NCBI GenBank assembly: GCA_003202005.1
Contig: QJJF01000005.1
Span: 186,001-250,000 of the forward strand
Source of the DNA: Williamsia faeni
Lineage (GTDB): Bacteria; Actinomycetota; Actinomycetes; Mycobacteriales; Mycobacteriaceae
Length of the DNA stretch: 64,000 bases
Direction of reading: 5' to 3'
Made by a program: the position numbers and the translations under genes. Below, piece by piece: positions 1 through 7,163 of this stretch. Position 1 is the stretch's first letter. Every line of letters begins with the position of its first letter. The notes beneath the pieces are model-generated. The model was not told the origin of the DNA and ran no database searches. It saw only the letters and a list, made by a program, of their open reading frames with translations.

Positions 1-99
1 GTCCGGGTACGCGAGCGCCCATTCTCGGCTCACGCGTTCGACGACGTCGATCGGGTCGGTCTCTGGGCTCACGGAGCCATCGTAGGTCATGTTCGACAT
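1..99 (-). CDS. MarR-family transcriptional regulator, 5' part only
   Basis: Only the first 33 codons lie in the window, because the gene runs off the left edge. Read on the minus strand it begins MSNMTYDGSVSPETDPID and continues with VSREWALAYPD. This resembles the N-terminal lead-in of actinobacterial MarR regulators (W-x-x-x-YPD before the first helix). It diverges from the FUSC exporter with only 35 bp between, and a long inverted repeat fills that gap, as expected for a MarR repressor and its target efflux gene. An internal ATG four codons in is an alternative start. The family call rests on a short stretch and on context. Confidence 0.5.
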   Translation of the reverse strand, partial: MSNMTYDGSVSPETDPIDVVERVSREWALAYPD

Positions 100-100
100 T

Positions 101-129
101 TACTTCACTACTAAAATAGTTGTAAAGTA
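101..129. promoter_or_regulatory. Inverted-repeat operator between MarR gene and FUSC exporter
   Basis: Two 13-bp arms (101-113 and 117-129) match at 11 of 13 positions around an AAA centre. The left arm is TACTTCACTACTA and the right arm reads TACTTTACAACTA in reverse complement. The site lies between the two divergent start codons and ends only five bases before the exporter ATG, so a bound repressor would block both genes. It is the probable MarR site. The short distance also suggests a leaderless exporter mRNA. Confidence 0.6.
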
Positions 130-134
130 GTTTC

Positions 135-1274
135 ATGCCGATCAGTGGAACCCTCTCCGACCATTACCTGCGCAGGCGGCGCGCATTGGCCCACTCGCTG
201 ACGCCCGGTACCTGGCGCGACGCCGCGACGACGCTGAACCGTGGCCAGGCCACCGTGTGGGTGCCCGTTCGGGTTGGCATTGCGATCGCGGTGGTTTTTG
301 TCGTCGGAGGATTGATCGGGCGTGGCGACATCGCGGGGTTCGCGGCGCTGGGCGCATTGACCTCGGCATTCTGCCGGGCTGATCCGTATCCCATCCGGAT
401 GCCACGGTTGCTCGTGACCTCAGGAACGCTGGTGCTGTTTGTCGTTTTCGGAGCCGTGCTCGGCGCGGCCGGTGTGTCGATGCCGGTTCAGGTGGTCGCC
501 ATGGCGATCGCGGCGGGCATTGCCGTCCTGGTGCTGGGTGCCTGCCGCATCGTCGGACCGGGGCCGGTGGTCATGATCTTCGCCGCAACTGCTGCGGTGG
601 GCTTTGCGACGTCAGTTGGCGACGTCGTCGAGGTCGCTGTCGCCGCCGTGGTCGGTTCGGTCATCGGGGTCGCCGCCTCGCTGGCGCCGTGGATGTTCCT
701 TGCTGCCCGTGGTACCGACCGCGACAGTCACGCACCGCGGGTGTCGGTGCGGGCCGATCTGCGACGCGTCACCGAGCCTGACCTGGTCACGACTGCGCTC
801 CGCGTCGCCGTGGCGTGCGCTGTCGCGGCCGGTGTTGCGGCTGCCGCTGGGCTGTCGCATCCGATGTGGGCCGCCATGGGTGCTATCGCCACCCTGCAGG
901 GACTGAGCTTCCATCTCAGTGTCCATCGCGGTGTTCAACGACTCATCGGAAACATCGCGGGTGCGTTGATCGCGGCGGGGTTGCTCGCGCTTCCGCTCGG
1001 CTATTGGGGTGCAGTGGTTCTCATCGTGCTGCTGCAGACCGCGGCGGAATTGCTGGTCACCATCAACTACGGACTGTGCTCGCTTGCGGTGACTCCGATG
1101 GCGTTGTTGCTCACCGCACTTGGTGCCGGCCTTACGCCGGACGTCGCACTGGATCGGGTGCTGGACACCGCAGTGGGGGTTGTGCTCGGAATTGTGGTCG
1201 GAGCGTTGACCATTGCGCGGCATGACACCGCGCATCACACCGTCGCTGGCGCGCAGGTAGTCGCCGCGCGCTGA
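135..1274 (+). CDS. FUSC-family membrane protein (aromatic acid exporter-like)
   Basis: The 379-residue product has about 20 basic, soluble N-terminal residues and then two blocks of hydrophobic helices (roughly residues 45-190 and 220-365), separated by a charged linker near 195-215. This two-block plan, and the motifs RVGIA near the first helix and HPMWAAMGAIATLQG in the second block, fit the FUSC/ArAE family of fusaric-acid or aromatic-acid exporters and also FUSC proteins of unknown substrate. No ribosome binding site precedes the ATG, which sits just after the operator, so leaderless translation is plausible. Control by the divergent MarR gene is inferred. The substrate is unknown. Confidence 0.75.
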   Translation: MPISGTLSDHYLRRRRALAHSLTPGTWRDAATTLNRGQATVWVPVRVGIAIAVVFVVGGLIGRGDIAGFAALGALTSAFCRADPYPIRMPRLLVTSGTLVLFVVFGAVLGAAGVSMPVQVVAMAIAAGIAVLVLGACRIVGPGPVVMIFAATAAVGFATSVGDVVEVAVAAVVGSVIGVAASLAPWMFLAARGTDRDSHAPRVSVRADLRRVTEPDLVTTALRVAVACAVAAGVAAAAGLSHPMWAAMGAIATLQGLSFHLSVHRGVQRLIGNIAGALIAAGLLALPLGYWGAVVLIVLLQTAAELLVTINYGLCSLAVTPMALLLTALGAGLTPDVALDRVLDTAVGVVLGIVVGALTIARHDTAHHTVAGAQVVAAR

Positions 1275-1411
1275 CTTCGGTCTGGTGCTGAATGCCGGTG
1301 TCTCTTCTCCGACAATCCACACAATTCGGTCAATTCGGACTTTCCGATTCGATTACTTAGCAATACACAACTAATCTGGTTCGAGTAACTGCAACGAAGT
1401 GACTCTGGCTG

Positions 1412-3223
1412 GTGGTAGTGATGACACGAACGACCCGCAGTTCCGACTCTGATCGGACCAGAATTCGCACCGCGGCCGAACTCGGTCCGCGTTACAAGTG
1501 GGTTGCCCTTTCGAACACGACGCTCGGGATGCTCATCGCCACGATCAATTCGTCGATTGTGCTCATCGCGTTGCCGGATATTTTCAAGGGCATCAACCTC
1601 AATCCCCTGGAACCGCAGAACACGAGCTATCTGCTCTGGATGATGATGGGGTTTCTGGTCGTCACGGCGGTCCTCGTGGTCAGTTTTGGCCGACTCGGCG
1701 ACATGTTCGGTCGGGCGCGGATGTACAACATGGGCTTCGCAGTGTTCACCGTGTCATCAATCTTCCTGGCGATCACCTGGTTCGACGGTGAGGCCGCCGC
1801 GATCTGGCTCATCGCCTGGCGTGTGGTGCAGGGCATCGGCGGTGCGTTTCTGATGGCGAACTCATCGGCGATCCTCGCAGACGCCTTCCCGTCCGATCAG
1901 CGTGGACTCGCCCTGGGTATCAACGGTGTCGCTGCCATCGCCGGATCATTTCTGGGCCTCCTCGTCGGCGGATTGCTGGCCCCGATCAACTGGCACCTGG
2001 TTTTCCTCGTCTCGGTGCCGTTCGGGGTGATCGGGACGATCTGGGCCTATATCAAACTCCACGACACCGGGATTCGGCAGCGGGCCCGGATGGATTGGTG
2101 GGGCAATGCCACATTCGCGGTCGGTTTGGTGGCGGTCCTCGTCGGGATCACATACGGCATTCAGCCCTACGGTTCGGCGAACATGGGTTGGCTGAGTCCG
2201 AAGGTCCTCAGCTGCCTCATCGGTGGGGTCGTGTTGCTGACCATCTTCTGCGTGATCGAGACCAGGGTCGACAATCCACTGTTCAACTTGAGCCTGTTTC
2301 GCAACCGGTCGTTCCTGTTCGGCAACATCGCCAATTTCATGGCCTCCATCGGCCGGGGTGGACTGCAATTCATCCTGATCATCTGGTTGCAGGGAATCTG
2401 GTTGCCGCAGCACGGGTATGACTACACGCGCACACCGCTGTGGGCGGCGATCTACATGGTTCCCATCACGATTGGATTCCTGTTGTCGGCACCGGTGTCG
2501 GGGGTGCTGTCCGACCGGTTCGGGTCCAAGTGGTTCACGACGGTGGGGATGCTGATGACTGCCGGTACCTTCGTCGCCCTCATCGCCCTGCCGGTCGATT
2601 TCACCTATTGGGCCTTCGCGGTCGTGCTATTCGTCAACGGCGTCGGCATGGGATTGTTCACCTCGCCGAATCGGGCCGTGGTCGTGAACAGCCTGCCGGC
2701 AAGTGCGCGAGGGTCGGGTTCGGGCATGATGGCCACCTTCCAGAACTCTGCGATGGTGCTCTCCATCGGTTTGTTCTTCAGCCTGATGATCGTCGGCCTC
2801 AGCGAACATCTCCCGGACGCCATGAGCACCGGCCTGACCGCACACGAAGTCCCGGCGGCCGATGCCGACCAGATTTCACAGTTGCCCACGGTGGCGATCC
2901 TGTTCGCGGCGTTCCTGGGCTACAACCCGATCAAACAGCTTGTCGGCGAGCATCTTTCGACGCTTCCGGTAGATGATCAGAACACCCTGGTCGGTCTGAA
3001 GTTCTTCCCGCACCTGATCTCGGACCCGTTTGCGGACGGTCTTGCTGCGACCTTCACCTTTGCGATCGTCTGCTGTCTGATCGGGGCGGTGGCCTCGCTG
3101 TTCACCGGGCGGAAGTCCGACGCCGCGCCCGTCGACGACGATGTCACCGACCGATCCCCTCGGTCAGCAGCTGGGCAAGTTCCAGATAGGCCTGAGAATC
3201 TTCGAGTCCGACAGCCGCTTTGA
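1412..3223 (+). CDS. MFS transporter, DHA2 (14-TM) family
   Basis: This 603-residue integral membrane protein belongs to the EmrB/QacA-type drug:H+ antiporters. The MFS signature between helices 2 and 3 reads GRLGDMFGRARMY, and motif C-like glycines follow (GVAAIAGSFLGLLVGG). About 14 hydrophobic helices are visible, with an extended loop near residues 465-520 before the last helix. Starts at 1412 (GTG), 1418 (GTG) and 1421 (ATG) are all possible; 1421 has GGTGG at a sensible distance. The last 80 bp overlap the 3' end of the convergent TetR gene, and the hydrophilic tail is encoded there. The substrate cannot be read from the sequence. Confidence 0.85.
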   Translation: MVVMTRTTRSSDSDRTRIRTAAELGPRYKWVALSNTTLGMLIATINSSIVLIALPDIFKGINLNPLEPQNTSYLLWMMMGFLVVTAVLVVSFGRLGDMFGRARMYNMGFAVFTVSSIFLAITWFDGEAAAIWLIAWRVVQGIGGAFLMANSSAILADAFPSDQRGLALGINGVAAIAGSFLGLLVGGLLAPINWHLVFLVSVPFGVIGTIWAYIKLHDTGIRQRARMDWWGNATFAVGLVAVLVGITYGIQPYGSANMGWLSPKVLSCLIGGVVLLTIFCVIETRVDNPLFNLSLFRNRSFLFGNIANFMASIGRGGLQFILIIWLQGIWLPQHGYDYTRTPLWAAIYMVPITIGFLLSAPVSGVLSDRFGSKWFTTVGMLMTAGTFVALIALPVDFTYWAFAVVLFVNGVGMGLFTSPNRAVVVNSLPASARGSGSGMMATFQNSAMVLSIGLFFSLMIVGLSEHLPDAMSTGLTAHEVPAADADQISQLPTVAILFAAFLGYNPIKQLVGEHLSTLPVDDQNTLVGLKFFPHLISDPFADGLAATFTFAIVCCLIGAVASLFTGRKSDAAPVDDDVTDRSPRSAAGQVPDRPENLRVRQPL

Positions 3224-3728
3224 TGGCGCGCTGCTGGATCCGCACCATGACCGAGGCGGCGACGTCGGCAACAAACGCCGCATGGACATCGCGAACATCG
3301 CCGACGGCAACACCTTCGCTGATGAGTTCATGGACGCGATCTGCGGCCGCCCGGGTATTGCGTTCGTAGAGGTCGCGGGCCGGTGGGAATCCGGCGAGGT
3401 CTTCCATGAACTGCTCATGGGCCGGGGCGAGCGCAGCACCGACCGCTGTCAAGTAGGCCGTCAGCCGCCCGGTTGTGCCCGTAGCGCGGGCCACCGCCGC
3501 TTCCACCTCGGTGGTCGCGGACCGGAAGAAGTGCACCGTGACTTCGCGGACCAGGTCATCTTTGCTTCCGGCGAGGGTGTACAGCGTCGACTTCGAGCAG
3601 TGCAGACGCGAGGCGATCTGATCGAGCGTCAGGTGCGCGAAACCCTCGTCGAGGAACAGGGTGACCAACTCGTCGAACAACTGCGCACGCCGTGCCGTCG
3701 CGTGTGCCGGGGAAACGGGTGGAACCAT
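3144..3728 (-). CDS. TetR-family transcriptional regulator
   Basis: The 194-residue protein has a TetR N-terminal DNA-binding domain at residues 10-60: LFDELVTLFLDEGFAHLTL, then the recognition segment LHCSKSTLYTLAGSKDDL. A helical ligand-binding domain follows. I chose the ATG at 3728 because the TetR domain begins soon after it; the longer frame upstream adds unrelated sequence. It is divergent from the acyl-CoA dehydrogenase, and the intergenic region carries four GTACTG motifs, so it probably represses that gene and itself. Its 3' end overlaps the convergent MFS gene, which could be a second target, though no comparable repeat lies in front of that gene. Confidence 0.85.
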   Translation of the reverse strand: MVPPVSPAHATARRAQLFDELVTLFLDEGFAHLTLDQIASRLHCSKSTLYTLAGSKDDLVREVTVHFFRSATTEVEAAVARATGTTGRLTAYLTAVGAALAPAHEQFMEDLAGFPPARDLYERNTRAAADRVHELISEGVAVGDVRDVHAAFVADVAASVMVRIQQRAIKAAVGLEDSQAYLELAQLLTEGIGR

Positions 3729-3737
3729 GGGCTGATG

Positions 3738-3795
3738 GTACTGCGTCGTGTTGTGGAGTACTGTTTGCGGTACTGAAGGGCATGGTGCAGTACTG
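3738..3795. promoter_or_regulatory. Putative TetR operator array: four GTACTG motifs
   Basis: GTACTG starts at 3738, 3758, 3770 and 3790, giving spacings of 20, 12 and 20 bp. The central pair forms the near-palindrome AGTACTGTTTGCGGTACT (3757-3774), in which the outer arms pair at six of seven positions. The array lies between the divergent TetR gene (start 3728) and the acyl-CoA dehydrogenase (start 3847). The symmetrical spacing suggests cooperative binding of more than one dimer. Confidence 0.6.
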
Positions 3796-3846
3796 TCTGC
3801 TGCCCGACCGACCGATGTCTGTTCCGATGATCGAGGGAGTTTCGCG

Positions 3847-4986
3847 ATGCCCGTCAACCGGCTGCTACCCACTGAAGAAGCCCGTGACCTGGTCCAGTTG
3901 GCGAGTGATGTCGCGGACAAGGCGCTCAGGCCCATCGCCGACGAATACGAGAAGGCCGAGAAGTATCCGGCCGAGGCGTTCAAGGTGCTCGGGCAGACCG
4001 GTCTCCTGAGCCTGCCGTACCCCGAGGAGTGGGGTGGTGGCGGCCAGCCGTACGAGGTCTACCTGCAGGTGCTCGAAGAGTTGGCGGCACGCTGGGCGGC
4101 CGTCGCAGTCGCGGTGAGTGTGCACAGTCTGTCCTGCCATCCGCTACTCGCGTTCGGTAGCGACGAGCAGAAGCAGCAGTGGCTTCCAGAAATGCTCGGT
4201 GGCGAGAAGATCGGTGCCTACAGCCTGTCGGAGCCGCAGGCCGGTTCCGATGCCGCGGCACTGTCGTGCAAGGCCACGGTCACCGACGGCGGATACAAGA
4301 TCAACGGGTCGAAAGCGTGGATCACCCATGGCGGGGTCGCCGACTTCTACAACCTGTTCGCCCGCACCGGTGAAGGGTCGAAGGGCATCTCGTGTTTCCT
4401 CGTCCCCGATGACACCGAGGGTCTCAGCTTCGGTAAACCCGAAGAGAAGATGGGTCTGACCGCCGTCCCGACCACATCGGCCACCTACGACAATGCGTTC
4501 ATCCCTGAGGGCCGCCGCATCGGCGCCGAAGGCCAGGGACTCCAGATCGCTTTCAGCGCACTGGATTCGGGCCGTCTCGGGATCGCGGCGGTCGCCGTGG
4601 GTATCGCGCAGGCCGCACTCGACGACGCGGTCGCCTACGCGCACGAGCGAGAGACGTTCGGCAAGAAGATCATCGACCACCAGGGTCTGGGATTCCTGCT
4701 CGCCGACATGGCGGCCGCGGTGGATTCGGCCCGGGCCACGTACATCGACGCCGCTCGTCGTCGCGACGCCGGCGTTCCGTACTCGCGCAATGCCTCAGTG
4801 GCAAAGCTCGTGGCCACTGACGCGGCGATGAAGGTGACCACCGATGCGGTCCAAGTATTCGGTGGATACGGCTATACCAGGGATTTCCGCGTCGAACGGT
4901 TGATGCGCGAAGCCAAGATCACCCAGATCTTCGAGGGCACGAACCAAATCCAGCGCCTGGTGATCAGTCGGTCGCTGGCGAACTAG
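3847..4986 (+). CDS. Acyl-CoA dehydrogenase
   Basis: This 379-residue flavoenzyme carries out the first alpha,beta-dehydrogenation of an acyl-CoA, passing electrons to ETF. Family signatures in order are the FAD/substrate segment AYSLSEPQAGSDAAAL near residue 120, DSGRLGIAAVAVGIAQAAL, and QVFGGYGYTRDFRVERLMR followed by KITQIFEGTNQIQRL. The Glu of FEGTNQ is the expected catalytic base, as in short- and branched-chain members. The start is the ATG at 3847, with GAGGGAG a few bases upstream; longer in-frame starts lie inside the operator array. Regulation by the divergent TetR protein is likely. Chain-length specificity is not evident. Confidence 0.9.
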   Translation: MPVNRLLPTEEARDLVQLASDVADKALRPIADEYEKAEKYPAEAFKVLGQTGLLSLPYPEEWGGGGQPYEVYLQVLEELAARWAAVAVAVSVHSLSCHPLLAFGSDEQKQQWLPEMLGGEKIGAYSLSEPQAGSDAAALSCKATVTDGGYKINGSKAWITHGGVADFYNLFARTGEGSKGISCFLVPDDTEGLSFGKPEEKMGLTAVPTTSATYDNAFIPEGRRIGAEGQGLQIAFSALDSGRLGIAAVAVGIAQAALDDAVAYAHERETFGKKIIDHQGLGFLLADMAAAVDSARATYIDAARRRDAGVPYSRNASVAKLVATDAAMKVTTDAVQVFGGYGYTRDFRVERLMREAKITQIFEGTNQIQRLVISRSLAN

Positions 4987-4997
4987 CCGAGGCTCCG

Positions 4998-5939
4998 TCA
5001 GGTGCGGAGGCCGACGTGGTCGCGGCGGTAGACCAGCGCGGCGGCGCCCACCAACGGGGCCGTGTCCGGCAAGCCGGCATCGATCACCCGGACCCGTGAA
5101 ACATACTGCAGCGGATGCTGTTCGACGACATCCTGGATCATCGGGAGCAGGTCGGGCGTGACCTGGGAGAAGCCGCCGCCGATGGCCACGACGTCGACCT
5201 CGACCAATGCCGCTGCACTGCAGATCGCCTGGCCTACCGCCTCGGACGTCCGGACGACGGCCCGGCGGGCGATGTCGTCGCCGTTGCGATACGCCAGTGC
5301 CAGGTCTTCGCCGGTGTGCCCGGTCCAGCCCTGGGCATTGGCCCAGGCAACGGTGTGCGGTCCGGATGCCACGGACTCGAGGGTGGTGCGACTGCCGATG
5401 CTGACCTCGCCGGTGAAGCCAGACAACTGAATCTGCCCGATGTGTCCGCTGTTACCGGCCAAAACCCGTCCGTCGATGATGAATCCGCCGCCGATACCGG
5501 TCGAGATCACCATGCCCATGAGGTTGTCGACGCCCTGGGCGGCGCCGATCCAGTGGGCCGCCATCACGATTGCGACGCCGTCGCGATGGAAGTGAACGGG
5601 GATGTCGCGCAGCGTGGTTCGGATATGACCGGATACCAGATCGCGTAGTGGATAGGCCCGCCACTGCGGGATGTTGATGGGGGAGAGGGTCCCGGCTTTC
5701 TCGTCCACCGGTCCGGCCGCGGCGATGCCGACACCGATCACCTCGGCGGTGTCGGGCACATGTGCGAGCGCGTGATCGACAACCTGCAGGACTCTGCGGT
5801 CGAGGTCGGCGGATGAGGACTGTGCACCCGTCGGGGCCCGACTTCGGCTCTCCGCCAGGACATTCCCTGCCGGATCGACCAGCGCGGCTTCCACTTTGGT
5901 GCCGCCGAGGTCGATCGCGAGGACCAGCTCATCTGCCAC
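4998..5939 (-). CDS. ROK-family sugar kinase without the zinc-cysteine motif
   Basis: The 313-residue protein begins with the phosphate-binding motif LAIDLGGTK and carries GVGIAAAGPV, the glycine-rich ATP segment STGIGGGFIIDG and NSGHIGQ, which are the hallmarks of ROK glucokinases and N-acetylhexosamine kinases. After GHIGQ the usual C-x-C-G-x-x-G-C zinc motif is missing. The stretch reads EVSIGSRTTLE, keeping only the final TLE. I chose the GTG at 5939 because DLGGTK should lie near the N-terminus; the longer frame runs into the hairpin element upstream. It is convergent with the acyl-CoA dehydrogenase. Substrate is unknown, and the loss of zinc could mean altered specificity. Confidence 0.8.
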   Translation of the reverse strand: MADELVLAIDLGGTKVEAALVDPAGNVLAESRSRAPTGAQSSSADLDRRVLQVVDHALAHVPDTAEVIGVGIAAAGPVDEKAGTLSPINIPQWRAYPLRDLVSGHIRTTLRDIPVHFHRDGVAIVMAAHWIGAAQGVDNLMGMVISTGIGGGFIIDGRVLAGNSGHIGQIQLSGFTGEVSIGSRTTLESVASGPHTVAWANAQGWTGHTGEDLALAYRNGDDIARRAVVRTSEAVGQAICSAAALVEVDVVAIGGGFSQVTPDLLPMIQDVVEQHPLQYVSRVRVIDAGLPDTAPLVGAAALVYRRDHVGLRT

Positions 5940-5965
5940 CGCTTCAGCGTAATGGCCCCCACCCG

Positions 5966-6037
5966 CCCAGACGCTCCACTTATGCGAAGACGCTCCACAT
6001 ACACGCGGAGCGTCTTCGCACACGCGGAGCGTCTGGG
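5966..6037. repeat. 72-bp nested double-hairpin element, copy 1
   Basis: An outer 12-bp stem (5966-5977 with 6026-6037) encloses an inner 14-bp stem (5983-5996 with 6007-6020), both perfectly paired. Spacers are 5 bp on each side and the inner loop is 10 bp. Each arm ends in the core ACGCTCC or its complement GGAGCGT. It lies between the divergent ROK kinase and the AbiEi-like gene and has a sister copy at 7077-7148. The four core repeats could also fold in alternative pairings, such as two side-by-side hairpins. Confidence 0.85.
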
Positions 6038-6117
6038 TTGTGCACAGGAGGGGATGTTGTCCACAGATCGGCATCGGAGCGACTCGTGACGTCGCCGGCC
6101 GCGCACAGAATCGGTGG

Positions 6118-7068
6118 ATGGGAGATTACGACCTGACCGCGGATGGACTCATCCTCAGACGAACTGCGGTGTCTGCGGGCTTCAGCGACCACGCGCTGCA
6201 GGCTGCGACGAGGCAGGGAAGTCTGGAGCGCGTCTATCGGGGTATGTACATCCCGGCGAGTTCGGACGGTGATGCTCGCGGCCGCGTCGAGCGGGAGCGT
6301 CGGTATCGACTGAAGGTGCTCGGAGCAGTTGATGCGGGGCAGGGAACCAAGGCAGTCAGCCACTGGTCGGCCGCCGCGCTCCTTGGCCTGCCGATGTTCG
6401 ACGCCGACCTTGATCGGGTCCACTTCACGGTCAATCGCACCGGCGGTGGTCGAAGCCGTGATCGGGCCTGTCGCGTGCATGCCGCCACCTGGGAACCGGA
6501 CGAGGTCCTTGACCTACCAGGCTTGCTGGTGACGACCCTTGCTCGCACGGCTGTCGACATCGCTCGCATCGGAAGCTTCGATCAGGCCGTCTGCGTCTGC
6601 GATGCGGCGCTTCGGATGGGTGCGACCAGGACCGAGTTCGAGAATGTGCTCGCTCGGGCAGGCCGGCGGAAGGGAGTGGGTAACGCCAGGGCAGCGGTGG
6701 CATTCGCCGACGGTGCGTCGGAGAGCGTCGGCGAATCCTTGTCGCGTACCCGCATGGATGCCATGCCGGACGTGCCTGTACCGGAGTTGCAACCGGAGAT
6801 ATTCGGTCCCGCAGGTGAATTCGTGGCCCGGACAGACTTCCGGATCGACGGGCATCTACTCGGTGAGTTCGATGGCAAAGGCAAATACATCCGCTATCTG
6901 CGTCCCGGCGAGACGCCGGCAGATGCGGTATACCGCGAGAAGCGCCGTGAGGAACGCCTGAATGAACTGGGATTTGTGGTCGCCCGCTGGGGTTGGGATG
7001 ACCTCATGCGTCCGCAGCGCCTCCGCGAGATCTTGCTGAATAACCTGCGGCGGGCGGGTTTACGGTGA
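6118..7068 (+). CDS. AbiEi antitoxin-like / DUF559-like protein
   Basis: This 316-residue soluble protein has the layout of the many actinobacterial proteins annotated as type IV toxin-antitoxin AbiEi-family. An N-terminal winged-helix-like segment (residues 1-50: ILRRTAVSAGFSDHALQAA, then GSLERVYRGMY) is followed by a middle region with SHWSAAALLGLP and TTLARTAVDIAR. A C-terminal region resembles very-short-patch/DUF559 nuclease folds (FRIDGHLLGEFDGKGKY, then EKRREERLNELGFVVARWGWDDL). The D-x-x-x-x-E-x-D-G-K-x-K spacing there recalls a PD-(D/E)xK core, which I infer. No AbiEii-type nucleotidyltransferase partner is adjacent. Hairpin elements lie 80 bp before the start and 9 bp after the stop, making a cassette-like unit. 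Confidence 0.7.
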   Translation: MGDYDLTADGLILRRTAVSAGFSDHALQAATRQGSLERVYRGMYIPASSDGDARGRVERERRYRLKVLGAVDAGQGTKAVSHWSAAALLGLPMFDADLDRVHFTVNRTGGGRSRDRACRVHAATWEPDEVLDLPGLLVTTLARTAVDIARIGSFDQAVCVCDAALRMGATRTEFENVLARAGRRKGVGNARAAVAFADGASESVGESLSRTRMDAMPDVPVPELQPEIFGPAGEFVARTDFRIDGHLLGEFDGKGKYIRYLRPGETPADAVYREKRREERLNELGFVVARWGWDDLMRPQRLREILLNNLRRAGLR

Positions 7069-7076
7069 CTGCACCT

Positions 7077-7148
7077 CGCAAACGCTCCGGGTTTACGAAG
7101 ACGCTCCAGGTGTATGCGGAGCGTCTTCGTATAGGTGGAGCGTTTGCG
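7077..7148. repeat. 72-bp nested double-hairpin element, copy 2
   Basis: The geometry is identical to the copy at 5966-6037: outer 12-bp stem (7077-7088 with 7137-7148), 5-bp spacers, inner 14-bp stem (7094-7107 with 7118-7131) and 10-bp loop. Three base pairs differ between the copies and each is a compensated change (C-G to G-C, G-C to A-T, G-C to A-T). Spacers and loops have diverged freely. It sits between the convergent ends of the AbiEi-like gene and the thiolase. No U-rich tract follows, so it is not a standard terminator. Confidence 0.85.
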
Positions 7149-7163
7149 GGGGAGCGGGAGGGG

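Noticed and set aside
3744-3983. Extension of the TetR gene to 3983
   Set aside because: The extra 85 residues would be antisense to the acyl-CoA dehydrogenase start and cross the operator array. The TetR domain fits a start at 3728.
7077-7148. Ordinary bidirectional terminator
   Set aside because: The same structure occurs at 5966-6037 between divergent genes, where a terminator is not needed, and neither copy is followed by a T-run.
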